The notes: generated from the letters alone by a model not told the origin. Numbered from the stretch's first letter, positions 1 through 8,068 are shown. The stretch: 22,260 nt of DNA from Mediannikoviicoccus sp037890055 (GCA_037890055.1 JBBKBD010000022.1); one strand, 5' to 3'. Program-made: numbers and translations.

Positions 1-48
1 TCCTATGTTAACGTGCGGTTTGGTTCTCTCAAATTTTTCTTTTCCCAT
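1..48 (-). CDS. tuf: Elongation factor Tu, N-terminal fragment (gene runs off the left edge)
   Basis: Only the first 16 codons are present, reading leftward. They translate as MGKEKFERTKPHVNIG, which matches the very conserved start of EF-Tu (usually MAKEKFERTKPHVNIG) just before its first GTP-binding loop. EF-Tu is the GTPase that carries aminoacyl-tRNA to the ribosome. The start codon is at 46-48, with a strong AAGGGGG ribosome binding site at 54-60, five bases upstream. The rest of the gene lies outside the window. The match is short, but this N-terminus is distinctive. Confidence 0.9.
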   Translation of the reverse strand, partial: MGKEKFERTKPHVNIG

Positions 49-78
49 TTTTTCCCCCTTATTGGTTCTTTTTCTTTT

Positions 79-107
79 ATTCTAATATAGACTTGAAAAA
101 TAATCAA
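79..107 (-). promoter_or_regulatory. Probable tuf promoter
   Basis: On the minus strand, TTGATT (102-107) and TAGAAT (79-84) are separated by 17 bases. The start codon is about 30 bases downstream of the -10. I see no clear intrinsic terminator between the ABC operon and this promoter, so some read-through into tuf is possible. Confidence 0.5.
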
Positions 108-148
108 CTTTAAGCGTATAAATCTATGATAAAATCGCAAATTGTAAT

Positions 149-922
149 CTAAACGGAATTTCCACGTCTAATTGATATCTGATTAAATAGATTTAGTATG
201 TCATCCATTTTTGTATTTTCTTTTTCTTCTCCCGACAAGTCCAAAATTATTTCTCCCTCATGAAGCATTATAATCCTATTTCCATATTCAATGGCGTGCT
301 CTAGGTTGTGAGTTACCATAATAGTTGTAAGGTTTCTCTCTTCAACTATTTTTTTAGTTATCTGCATTACCTTCTCACCTGTCTTAGGGTCTAGGGCCGC
401 AGTGTGTTCGTCTAGAACAAGTAGTTCTATGTCTGATAGTGTGGTCATAAGAAGGGACACCGCCTGTCTCTGTCCACCGGAGAGGTCGTTAATAGGACTG
501 TCCATTTTGTTTTCTAGGCCAAGTCCCAGTGGCTTTAACATCTCCACAAATTTTTCTCTTGAATTGTCCTTCATCTTTTTCAAATTCCATGCTTTGTTTT
601 TATTTTCTGCAAGCATTAAATTTTCAAGCACAGTCATATTGGAGCAGTTGCCTAGGGCTGGGTTTTGAAACACCCTTCCAATTCGTCTATATCTCTTGTA
701 CTCTTTTTCTTTTGTTAAGTCTTTTCCATTAAAAATAATCTCTCCCGAGTCGGGCAAGGTGTTACCACAGATTAAATTTAGTATGGTACTCTTTCCTGAT
801 CCATTACTTCCAATAACTGTTACAAATTCTCCCGTACCTACTTTCAAGTTAAGGTCGTTAAATAGTTCATTGGGGTTTTTGCTTTTGTTAAAAGTCTTAT
901 ATATGTGATTAAGCTCTAACAT
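149..922 (-). CDS. ABC transporter ATP-binding protein (TrpZ-like, amino-acid uptake)
   Basis: This is the ATPase of the three-gene importer encoded at 149-2766. From the chosen start (257 aa) the Walker A loop GSNGSGKS is near residues 38-45, the ABC signature LSGGQRQ near 147-153, and Walker B with the switch region LVLDEHTAALDP near 168-179. LDEHTAALDP, with His where most ABC ATPases have Pro, is typical of the COG1101-type ATPases that partner COG2984/COG4120 proteins. I chose the ATG at 922 because AAGGGG lies 8 bases upstream. An in-frame GTG at 931 would add three residues but overlaps that ribosome binding site. The gene overlaps the 3' end of the permease by 14 bases, so the two are probably translationally coupled. 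The substrate is inferred from the T-box upstream. Confidence 0.88.
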   Translation of the reverse strand: MLELNHIYKTFNKSKNPNELFNDLNLKVGTGEFVTVIGSNGSGKSTILNLICGNTLPDSGEIIFNGKDLTKEKEYKRYRRIGRVFQNPALGNCSNMTVLENLMLAENKNKAWNLKKMKDNSREKFVEMLKPLGLGLENKMDSPINDLSGGQRQAVSLLMTTLSDIELLVLDEHTAALDPKTGEKVMQITKKIVEERNLTTIMVTHNLEHAIEYGNRIIMLHEGEIILDLSGEEKENTKMDDILNLFNQISIRRGNSV

Positions 923-1781
923 CTTCTTCACCCCTTCTGCTAATTAGTAATATTATTAGGAAGATAATTGCCGTAATCAGTTTTAAACTATTTGGCGAAA
1001 GTCCAATCATTATGGCAATTCCAATTATTCCACGATAGATTATTGCTCCTAGGATAACTTTGCTACTGTCTCTTAGTGGAAATATTTTAAATAATTTCAT
1101 TCCAAGGATAACTGAAGCCAGTCCTATAATCATAGTCCCTGTACCCATTGATATTTCGAAAAATCTTTGATGCTGCATCATAATTGCTCCCGCTGCGCAT
1201 ACAAGGGCATTTGCCATGGAAAGGCCAAGTATCTTTATGTTTCCAGGGTCCTTGCCTAAAAGTTTTACAAGTGTTTGGTTGTTCCCAGTTGTCTTTAGTA
1301 AATATCCGGACTTTGTGTTTAAATAAAGGTCCAAAAATATTTTGAACGCTGCAGCTATTAAAAATAAAATTAATAGCTTTTTATATTGCCCTGAAAACTT
1401 TAAATTGTTTACAACATCATTATTGAAAATTGTCTTTTCATTAAATATTGCAACGTTTGACTTTCCTGCAACAAATAAATTTATGGTGTATAGCCCAGTC
1501 ATTACGATTATTCCTGAAAGAAGGTCCTGAACCTTTAGCTTTACATTTATTATTGCAGTTATAAAACCTGCTAGGGCCCCTGCCAATATTGCCATTAAAA
1601 CTGAAACCACTCCACTAAATCCATTTAAGATAAAATAGGTAGATATGGCAGCTCCCAGTGGAAAGGTTCCGTCCACTGAAAGGTCTGGAAAGTCTAAGAT
1701 TTCATATGTTATATAAATTCCCAAGGACATTATCCCGAAGATTAGTCCCTGCTCTAAAATTCCAAGTAATATATTCATCAT
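909..1781 (-). CDS. ABC transporter permease (TrpY-like)
   Basis: A very hydrophobic 290-residue membrane protein with about eight predicted helices. It belongs to the branched-chain-type permease group (COG4120) that pairs with PF04392 substrate-binding proteins. The N-terminal part contains the family-like stretch DFPDLSVDGTFPLGA near residues 31-45, and the C-terminus ends in charged residues (RRGEEDVRA). It would form the membrane channel of the importer, probably as a homodimer since only one permease is encoded. Two ATG codons lie in tandem at the start (1779-1781 and 1776-1778), preceded by AGGTG. The gap from the upstream lipoprotein gene is 4 bases, and the 3' end overlaps the ATPase gene. 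The gene order (binding protein, permease, ATPase) is that of known trpXYZ loci. Confidence 0.87.
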   Translation of the reverse strand: MMNILLGILEQGLIFGIMSLGIYITYEILDFPDLSVDGTFPLGAAISTYFILNGFSGVVSVLMAILAGALAGFITAIINVKLKVQDLLSGIIVMTGLYTINLFVAGKSNVAIFNEKTIFNNDVVNNLKFSGQYKKLLILFLIAAAFKIFLDLYLNTKSGYLLKTTGNNQTLVKLLGKDPGNIKILGLSMANALVCAAGAIMMQHQRFFEISMGTGTMIIGLASVILGMKLFKIFPLRDSSKVILGAIIYRGIIGIAIMIGLSPNSLKLITAIIFLIILLISRRGEEDVRA

Positions 1782-1785
1782 TCAC

Positions 1786-2766
1786 CTACTCAAAGCTTTC
1801 TACTGCTCTTTGTGAAATCTCTTCTGTAAGCTCTATACCAAGCTTTTCAAATGTAGATTTGTTTATATATAGATTTGGGTTTTTGAAAATTTCATACTTT
1901 GTCTCTGAAGCTTTTATTTCGCCTTTAAGTATCTTTGCCGCCATGATTCCAGTTTGCTTTCCAAGTTCCAAATAGTCTATACCTTCAGCTGCAATACAAC
2001 CAAGTTTAACCTGTTCTATTTCTGAACCAAATACTGGAATCTTCTTTTCATTTGCCTTGTCCAGTATAAGTGGAAGTGAGTTTACCACATTGTTATCTAA
2101 AATATTTGTCATTACATCAACTTTGGAAAGGATGCTGTCAGTTGCCATTGGGATGTCAGAAGACTGTGTCACAGCCTGTGCAACTAAATTAAAACCATAG
2201 TCCTTTGCATACTTTTCATATATCTTTATTGTTGACACCGAACTTGACTCAGAGCTTGTGTAAAGGATCCCTAAGTTCTTTGCCTCTGGAAGTATCTCTC
2301 TAATCGTTTTAAGTTGCGCTTCTACTGGTAGTTCGTCTGAAGTTCCAGTAACATTTCCCGTTGGACTTTTGTCTTCATTTGCAAGTTTTGCTTCAACAGG
2401 ATCGGTGATGGCAGTGTATACCAGCGGTATATCCCTATCCATAGCTGCGTTATAAGTTGCCATGGCTGATGGTGTGGCTATGGCAACTAGTAAGTCATTT
2501 TTGCCATTTGCTAACTTTTGACCGATTTGGTTCGCTATTGACACGTCTGCATCTGCGTTGTTGTAGTCAATGGTCAAATTCTTTCCCTCTTCAATTCCTT
2601 CGCTCTTAAGGCCTTCAATAAGTCCCTCTCTACAGTTGTTTAGTGACTGATGTTGAGCAAATTGGTTGATTCCGATGGAATATTTTTTATTCTCCACATT
2701 TTTTTGCTCTTGATTACAAGATGTTAATAATAATAAACTTAATACGATTCCTAATAATTTCTTCAT
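1786..2766 (-). CDS. trpX: ABC transporter substrate-binding lipoprotein (TrpX-like)
   Basis: A 326-residue extracytoplasmic binding protein. Residues 1-16 form a lipoprotein signal ending in the lipobox LTSC, with Cys17 as the lipidated residue that anchors it to the outer face of the membrane. The body fits the PF04392/COG2984 family (phrases such as IATPSAMATYNA and LVYTAITDPVEAKL), which has a two-lobed periplasmic-binding fold. It would capture the amino acid and hand it to the permease encoded next door. AGGAGG lies a few bases upstream of the ATG. The gene is first in its operon, directly behind a T-box leader whose specifier reads UGG, so tryptophan is the best-supported ligand. That is inferred from regulation, not from binding residues. 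Confidence 0.87.
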   Translation of the reverse strand: MKKLLGIVLSLLLLTSCNQEQKNVENKKYSIGINQFAQHQSLNNCREGLIEGLKSEGIEEGKNLTIDYNNADADVSIANQIGQKLANGKNDLLVAIATPSAMATYNAAMDRDIPLVYTAITDPVEAKLANEDKSPTGNVTGTSDELPVEAQLKTIREILPEAKNLGILYTSSESSSVSTIKIYEKYAKDYGFNLVAQAVTQSSDIPMATDSILSKVDVMTNILDNNVVNSLPLILDKANEKKIPVFGSEIEQVKLGCIAAEGIDYLELGKQTGIMAAKILKGEIKASETKYEIFKNPNLYINKSTFEKLGIELTEEISQRAVESFE

Positions 2767-2802
2767 TTCTTCCTCCTAAATTTTTTTCTTGGAAGAAATC
2801 AT

Positions 2803-2836
2803 AAAAAAAACTTTCATCCCAAAAGGGACAAAAGTT
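2803..2836 (-). terminator. T-box-controlled intrinsic terminator
   Basis: A 12-bp stem, AACTTTTGTCCC with GGGATGAAAGTT including one G-T pair, closes a TTTT loop and is followed by six T residues on the minus strand. Its 5' arm contains the TTTGT and CCC used by the antiterminator, so the two structures exclude each other. Confidence 0.88.
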
Positions 2837-3051
2837 ATTTGTTATACCACCCGTAAGTTCTTCCAAGGATACAATTAGAAACACCACAATATCCCCCTCG
2901 TTGATAACGGATGAGGCTCCCGTCAGCTAGTACTCGTTTCCTTTCCCTCTGCCCTCCAGAGACCATTCTATGTAAATAATTTTATTGCCCTTCCACCTAC
3001 GGCAACTCGCTGTCAAATATCTTTACATATACTCTTCTCTATCATCGGTTT
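2803..3051 (-). promoter_or_regulatory. T-box riboswitch leader, probable tryptophan specificity
   Basis: The minus-strand leader has the parts of a T-box. Stem I pairs TATGTAAA with TTTACATA. It brackets a specifier loop with AGTA on the 5' side and GAATGG on the 3' side, giving UGG (Trp) at 2963-2965. The distal part contains AGCGAGTTGCC and GTAGGTGGAAGGGCAA. A CTCTGGAG segment follows the specifier. The antiterminator can form as GGG (2850-2852), bulge TGGTATA, then ACAAA paired with TTTGT, closed by CCC. TGGT at 2846-2849 would pair with the uncharged tRNA acceptor end. A competing terminator follows. In this family, uncharged tRNA stabilises the antiterminator and switches the operon on. 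Reading GGU (Gly) one base over is a less likely alternative. Confidence 0.88.
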
Positions 3052-3057
3052 TTTATC

Positions 3058-3086
3058 ATGATACAGTATTAAAATGTTTTTGTCAA
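3058..3086 (-). promoter_or_regulatory. Promoter of the T-box/ABC transporter operon
   Basis: A consensus TTGACA -35 (3081-3086) and a TATCAT -10 (3058-3063) are separated by exactly 17 bases on the minus strand. Transcription would begin near 3051, just before the first T-box stem. The -35 begins two bases after the radA stop codon. Confidence 0.82.
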
Positions 3087-3088
3087 TA

Positions 3089-4453
3089 CTAATTAAAAAC
3101 TTTTCCCATAACTTCTTTTAAATTATTACATTGAATGACTTTTAAATTTTCAAATGGTTTTAGATTTTCGTGGCTGTTAGATATAATGGCCGTGCTATAT
3201 CCAAGTCTATCCAATTCCAAAAGCCTTTGTTCAATTTGTGGGGTTCTCTTTAGTTCTCCTGTAAGACCAACTTCTGCCACAAACACAGTGCCTAGTGGTA
3301 TTGGCTTGTTATACATTGCAGAGAGGATACTCATAATGATTGCAAGGTTTACCGCCTGTTCTGAAAGTCTGATACCTCCCGTAACTTTTATAATTACATT
3401 CTTGTCGTAAAGGGAAACGCCTCCCCTTTCTTCCAAAATGGAGATAAGTGTATTTAGTTGATCCTTTCTTAAACTGTCCCCAATTCTCGTTGGGTATGGT
3501 GCAAATGATTTTGAAACCAGTGCTTCAATCTCCACTATCATCATCCTGGAGCCTTCTTTTATTATTGAAAGTGCAGAGCCTGGCGCTGGGTTTTCTCTTT
3601 TTGTAATAAAGAAGTCCGCCATGTCTTCAATCTCTTTAATTCCATCTTCCGTCATATTGAAAAGGCCTATCTCCCCAGTTCGACCAAATCTATTCTTGGT
3701 TGCCATAAGAACTCTTAGTGGTTCATCCGACTCCCCTTCAAGGTAAATTACAGTGTCTACAAGGTGTTCCAGTGTTCTAAGTCCTGCCATCTCATCATTT
3801 TTAGTCATATGTCCAATCATAAACACCGCCCTTGGTCTTGACTTGTTCTTTGCCACTTCCACCAGTGCATTGGCACACTCAACAGTTTGTATTGGAGAGC
3901 CGGCCCTAGATGTATACTCTTGTAGAGTAAAGGTTTGAATGGAGTCAATAAAGATTACATCTGGGTCTATGTCTCTTATGGATAATAGTGCATTATCCAT
4001 GGAGTTTGTTGAAACAATCCAAATATTGTCTCTAATCTCGTCCATAATTCTATTTGCCCTAGACTTTATTTGTGACACCGACTCCTCTCCGGAAATATAA
4101 AGTGTCTTTATTCCCTTTTTAGAAAGGTCATTGGCAAGTTCCAAAAACAGTGTGGACTTTCCCGCACCTGGCCTTGCCGTAAGTATTGTGACACAGTCTC
4201 TAACAATTCCTCCACCGAGCACACGATTAAATTCATTTGAACCTGTAATGATTCTCTTTGAGTTATCTATTTCAACGTCCTTTAACTTTAAAGGCTTTTT
4301 ATATTCTGTATTTGATTTTTTACCTGCGGATACTTCTTCAACGGTTTCTACTTCTTTCAAAGAACCCCATGTATCGCACGAAGGGCATTTGCCTGTCCAT
4401 GACACCGTTTCATATCCGCATTTATTACATTTAAAAGTTGTCTTTTTCTTCAT
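3089..4453 (-). CDS. radA: DNA repair protein RadA (branch migration helicase)
   Basis: At 454 aa it has normal RadA length. An N-terminal zinc finger uses Cys9, Cys12, Cys23 and Cys26. A RecA-like ATPase core follows, with Walker A ARPGAGKST at about 93-101 and the RadA-specific KNRFG motif at about 253-257. A C-terminal Lon-protease-like domain carries no apparent proteolytic role. RadA drives branch migration of recombination intermediates. Two deviations stand out. The first Gly of Walker A (usually G-D/E-P-G) is Ala, and the usual AGPR after the GH-TK motif reads AGLR. The GGGAGGTG ribosome binding site is well placed. It is the last gene of the ctsR operon, but a terminator separates it from clpC, so it may be only partly transcribed with the heat-shock genes. 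Confidence 0.96.
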   Translation of the reverse strand: MKKKTTFKCNKCGYETVSWTGKCPSCDTWGSLKEVETVEEVSAGKKSNTEYKKPLKLKDVEIDNSKRIITGSNEFNRVLGGGIVRDCVTILTARPGAGKSTLFLELANDLSKKGIKTLYISGEESVSQIKSRANRIMDEIRDNIWIVSTNSMDNALLSIRDIDPDVIFIDSIQTFTLQEYTSRAGSPIQTVECANALVEVAKNKSRPRAVFMIGHMTKNDEMAGLRTLEHLVDTVIYLEGESDEPLRVLMATKNRFGRTGEIGLFNMTEDGIKEIEDMADFFITKRENPAPGSALSIIKEGSRMMIVEIEALVSKSFAPYPTRIGDSLRKDQLNTLISILEERGGVSLYDKNVIIKVTGGIRLSEQAVNLAIIMSILSAMYNKPIPLGTVFVAEVGLTGELKRTPQIEQRLLELDRLGYSTAIISNSHENLKPFENLKVIQCNNLKEVMGKVFN

Positions 4454-4504
4454 ATAGCACCTCCCTATTATTCTATAGGATAATTGAACAATATTAAAGT
4501 TGAA

Positions 4505-4531
4505 TATAAAAAAGAAGGCCTATGGCCCTCT
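4505..4531 (-). terminator. Terminator or attenuator between clpC and radA
   Basis: On the minus strand AGAGGGCC and GGCCTTCT pair over 8 bp (one G-T) around an ATA loop, and a T-rich tract follows. The stem begins just past the clpC stop codon. It should end much clpC transcription or lower radA expression relative to clpC. A possible TATAGAAT -10 before radA lacks a convincing -35. Confidence 0.72.
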
Positions 4532-4532
4532 C

Positions 4533-6986
4533 TTAAACTGTTGTCTCTTCCAAATTCTCTTTTGGTTCTTCTTTTTTATTAAATTTGATTTTGCCCTTAA
4601 CAACTTTTATTTCAATTAAATCTGATTTTTTTACATCTCCACTTAATACTGCTTCTGCCAGAGAGTCCTCTATCTTTATTCTAATAACTCTTTCAAGAGG
4701 CCTTGCGCCATACTCCTTGTCAAAGCCTTCTTTGGAAACAAATTTAACAAGGCTATCTCCATATGTCACGCTGATATCTAGTTTTTGAAGTCTTTCTGCC
4801 ATTTCGTCAAGCATAATTGAAGATACCTTTGCCACATCTTTTTCAGTAAGGTTTTTAAATAGTATTGTCTCATCAAGTCTATTTAAGAACTCTGGTCTAA
4901 AGTTTCTCTTAAGTGCTTCAGTAATTATTTCTTTATTTCTTTCATACTCTTCCTTTTCAACATCTTCTCCAGAAGAGAATCCTAAACTGTTTTTCTTTTG
5001 TAAGTCACTTGCCCCCACATTTGAAGTCATTATTAGAATGGTATTTTTAAAATCTACAACTCTACCCTGTGAGTCCGTTAGTCTACCGTCATCAAGAACT
5101 TGTAAAAGGGTGTTAAACACATCGGGATGTGCCTTTTCAATTTCGTCAAATAGTACCACTGAGTAAGGCTTTCTTCTAACTGCTTCAGTTAATTGTCCCC
5201 CTTCTTCATAACCAACATATCCTGGAGGTGAACCTATTAGTCTTGATACGGAGAATTTTTCCATATACTCTGACATATCGATTCTAATCATGGCCTCTTC
5301 GCCACCAAAAAGTTCCTTTGCAAGGCTCTTTGCCAAATAGGTCTTACCAACTCCAGTTGGTCCAACGAATATAAATGATCCTATTGGCTTGTCAGGATTT
5401 TTAAGTCCAACTCTTGCTCTCTTTATCGCCTTTGAGATGGAGTCGATTGCTTCATCCTGTCCAATGACAATCTTCTTTAAATTCTTATCTAGGTTCAAAT
5501 ACTTTTCGCTTTCTTCCTTGGTCATAGAAGTTACTGGTACATTTGACCAGTCGGAAACAATAACCGCAATGTCTTCAAAGCCAATACTCATGTCTCTCGT
5601 GGACTTTTGCATCTTCCATTCATCTTGAACCTTTTCTAGCATTTCTCTCTTTTCTCTAATCTCGTCACGAAGTTTGGCAGCTTTTTCAAAGTCCTGAGTT
5701 GATACTGCCTGTTCTTTTTTGCTCTTTAGCATATCAACTTCCTCTTGCATATCCTTTATATCAGGTGGTGCAATATAATTTTTAATTCTTATCTTCGAAC
5801 AAGCTTCGTCAATTAGGTCAATAGCCTTGTCTGGTAAAAATCTGTCTGTAATATATCTTGCAGATAATTCCACCGCCGCATCTATTGATTCATCCGTAAT
5901 CTTAACCTTATGATGGGCTTCAAACTTATCCCTAATTCCCTTTAAGATGGTCTTTGATTCTTCAATGCTAGGTTGTTCCACAACTATTGGTTGAAGTCTT
6001 CTCTCGAGTGCTTGGTCCTTTTCAATATGCTTTCTGTATTCATCAATGGTTGTTGCACCGATGATTTGTAAGTCCCCTCTCGCTAGGTTTGGCTTTAAAA
6101 TATTTGCCGCATCAAGGGCTCCTTCAGATCCCCCTGCACCGATTAAAGTATGGAATTCATCAATGAATAGGATTATATCATCCTTCTTCATCAACTCTTC
6201 GATTACACCCTTAATTCTCTCTTCAAAGTCGCCTCTGTATTTAGTTCCTGCAACCATACCTGCAAGGTCCAGGGAAACAATCTCCTTGTCTTTGATTATT
6301 TCAGGAATATCTCCCTCTACAATTCTTTGAGCAAGGCCTTCTGCAATTGCAGTCTTACCAACCCCGGGCTCTCCAATAAGCACCGGATTGTTTTTAGTTC
6401 TTCTTAGTAGAACTTGTATTAGCCTTTCAATTTCCTTGTCTCTTCCAACTACAGGGTCAACCTTGCCCTCTTTTGCAAGTTCATTTAAGTTCTTAGTAAA
6501 CTTGTCCACCAAGGACTTTTCTTTCTTTTGACCTTGGTTCATCTGTTGATTAGATTCTTTTTTGTCGGAGAAGTGTTTTTTTAATTCCTGTCTGATTAAA
6601 TCCTTGTCAACTCCAGTCACATTCATCATATATGACGAAAATGAGTCGTCGTCATCCACAAGGGCCATTAATATATGTTCCGTTCCAACAAATATTGAAC
6701 CTGCATTTCTTGCAAAGTTTCTACTACTTTCCATCATTCTCTTAACCCTTGGAGTTAAAGTCTCTGGAACTGAAACGGAGTTTCCGATTCCAATGCTCTG
6801 TAAGATTACTTTATATAAATTTTCATATACCGCTCCAGCCCTTTCTAATATTTCCGTGTCCTCTGTTTCCAGTTTCATAAAGGCAAGCAGCACATGTTCT
6901 GTACCAATATAGTCGTGTTTAAAATTAAAAGCTTCCTGGGCAGCTCTGCTTAAAAGCTTTTCAACATTTCCAAAATTTTTCGCCAT
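4533..6986 (-). CDS. clpC: ATP-dependent Clp protease ATP-binding subunit ClpC
   Basis: An 817-residue AAA+ unfoldase that feeds proteins to ClpP. Two N-terminal Clp repeats (about 1-140) bind adaptors. AAA+ module 1 has Walker A GEPGVGKT near 206-213 and Walker B FIDEFHT near 274-280. A middle region at about 410-455 holds a UVR-type motif (DFEKAAKLRDEI). AAA+ module 2 has GPTGVGKT near 542-549 and VLFDEIEKAH near 611-620. The SLGF segment near 667-670 matches the GF loop that docks onto ClpP. The length is close to that of B. subtilis ClpC. An AAGGAG ribosome binding site precedes the ATG, and the gap from mcsA is 19 bases. Control is presumably through the CtsR operator upstream of ctsR. 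Confidence 0.97.
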   Translation of the reverse strand: MAKNFGNVEKLLSRAAQEAFNFKHDYIGTEHVLLAFMKLETEDTEILERAGAVYENLYKVILQSIGIGNSVSVPETLTPRVKRMMESSRNFARNAGSIFVGTEHILMALVDDDDSFSSYMMNVTGVDKDLIRQELKKHFSDKKESNQQMNQGQKKEKSLVDKFTKNLNELAKEGKVDPVVGRDKEIERLIQVLLRRTKNNPVLIGEPGVGKTAIAEGLAQRIVEGDIPEIIKDKEIVSLDLAGMVAGTKYRGDFEERIKGVIEELMKKDDIILFIDEFHTLIGAGGSEGALDAANILKPNLARGDLQIIGATTIDEYRKHIEKDQALERRLQPIVVEQPSIEESKTILKGIRDKFEAHHKVKITDESIDAAVELSARYITDRFLPDKAIDLIDEACSKIRIKNYIAPPDIKDMQEEVDMLKSKKEQAVSTQDFEKAAKLRDEIREKREMLEKVQDEWKMQKSTRDMSIGFEDIAVIVSDWSNVPVTSMTKEESEKYLNLDKNLKKIVIGQDEAIDSISKAIKRARVGLKNPDKPIGSFIFVGPTGVGKTYLAKSLAKELFGGEEAMIRIDMSEYMEKFSVSRLIGSPPGYVGYEEGGQLTEAVRRKPYSVVLFDEIEKAHPDVFNTLLQVLDDGRLTDSQGRVVDFKNTILIMTSNVGASDLQKKNSLGFSSGEDVEKEEYERNKEIITEALKRNFRPEFLNRLDETILFKNLTEKDVAKVSSIMLDEMAERLQKLDISVTYGDSLVKFVSKEGFDKEYGARPLERVIRIKIEDSLAEAVLSGDVKKSDLIEIKVVKGKIKFNKKEEPKENLEETTV

Positions 6987-7005
6987 AATAGCTCCTTTCT
7001 TGGGA

Positions 7006-7581
7006 CTATTTTAAGTTATCCAAGTCCGATTTAAGCTTATTTATTTCATCTCGAAGTTCGCAAGCTCCTTCAAAGTCTTCCTTTTCAATGAAATCTTTTA
7101 GAGCTTCTTCCTTTTTTTCTATTTTATTAACGAGAATTTTAATCTCCACATTCTCTTCTTCGTTGGCTTCAGAACCATTTGCCATATTCTTTAAAAATTC
7201 GTCATCCAGTCTGTCTTTAAATGTTGTGTAACATTCTGAACAGCCAAACTTTTTATCTTCAATTATATCTTCTAAGGTTTTAAAACAATTTGGACATTTG
7301 TCTAAAGTCTTTTGCTCCTCTTTTTCATTTTTCATATTCATAATATCAAAGTTTATTTTCACATTAAGAGCTTCCCTTAAAAGATCTGTAATAGCTTGAC
7401 CTTCGTCACTCTTTATAAAATCTTTAAACTTGCTAAAGTCTATTCCGTTTTCATCTTGCGGAAATATTTCATTCATATATTTAGAATAACAATCCTTACA
7501 TAGATTCATAACCCTATGTTTTTCTCCATCATAAAAATGAATTTCAAAAGTAGATTCATTATTACATTTATCGCATTTCAT
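7006..7581 (-). CDS. mcsA: McsA-like zinc-finger protein with UVR motif
   Basis: A 191-residue protein with four CxxC pairs: Cys3/6, Cys28/31, Cys96/99 and Cys114/117. A C-terminal coiled region carries a UVR motif (EKEDFEGACELRDEI near 166-180). This is the McsA layout. In Bacillus, McsA activates the arginine kinase McsB and helps control CtsR and ClpC. Here no mcsB follows; clpC is next after only 19 bases. McsA may therefore act directly on ClpC or CtsR, or on an McsB encoded elsewhere. AGGAGGT precedes the ATG. The gap from ctsR is 10 bases, so the genes should be co-transcribed. The family assignment rests on the cysteine pattern, the UVR motif and the operon position. Confidence 0.9.
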   Translation of the reverse strand: MKCDKCNNESTFEIHFYDGEKHRVMNLCKDCYSKYMNEIFPQDENGIDFSKFKDFIKSDEGQAITDLLREALNVKINFDIMNMKNEKEEQKTLDKCPNCFKTLEDIIEDKKFGCSECYTTFKDRLDDEFLKNMANGSEANEEENVEIKILVNKIEKKEEALKDFIEKEDFEGACELRDEINKLKSDLDNLK

Positions 7582-7591
7582 AAGTTACCTC

Positions 7592-8053
7592 CTATCTTAG
7601 AAAAGCTAAGAGCATGTTACGAAGTAAATCTGCGCGTACAACATTTCTAATATTGTTGTCCACATTTGTAAGTGCAGTGTCTTCAAGTGCATGTATAATA
7701 AGCCTGCCTTCTCTTTTAGTTAGTACTTCTTCTTCGTATAGACTCTTCACTATACTATTGGCCTTGTCCTTGGTTATACTTGTGCCAATAACATCATTTA
7801 TAAGTTCATCAATATAACCCACTTCACTAAAAGCAAGCTTTGTAATTTTTATATACCCGCTTCCTCCTCGTCTACTCTCGATGTAATATCCCTTGTATGG
7901 AGTAAACCTTGTTGTTAATACATAATTTATTTGAGAAGGAGCGCAGTTGAACTGACTTGCTAAGTCGTTTCTACCTATCTCCAAAATTCCATCTTCAGTT
8001 TGTGAAAGTAATTCTTTTAAAAAACTTTCTATGGAATTACTTAATCCTGCCAT
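7592..8053 (-). CDS. ctsR: Transcriptional repressor CtsR
   Basis: A 153-residue class III stress-gene repressor, the usual CtsR length. The N-terminal winged helix-turn-helix spans roughly residues 5-70, including the recognition region LASQFNCAPSQINYVLTTRF at 31-50. The DNA-contacting wing reads RRGGSGYIKI (61-70). In characterised CtsR proteins this loop is four glycines and acts as a heat sensor; here the third position is Ser65. The C-terminal half would mediate dimerisation. The gene is first in its operon, and a CtsR operator lies in its own leader, so it should repress itself, mcsA and clpC until heat or protein stress. The start is supported by AGGGG seven bases upstream of the ATG. 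Confidence 0.95.
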   Translation of the reverse strand: MAGLSNSIESFLKELLSQTEDGILEIGRNDLASQFNCAPSQINYVLTTRFTPYKGYYIESRRGGSGYIKITKLAFSEVGYIDELINDVIGTSITKDKANSIVKSLYEEEVLTKREGRLIIHALEDTALTNVDNNIRNVVRADLLRNMLLAFLR

Positions 8054-8068
8054 AGTTTCACCCCTAAC

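Noticed and set aside
3061..3090. AGTATT/AATACT hairpin after radA as a terminator
   Set aside because: The stem is only 6 bp and no T tract follows; it overlaps the T-box operon promoter.
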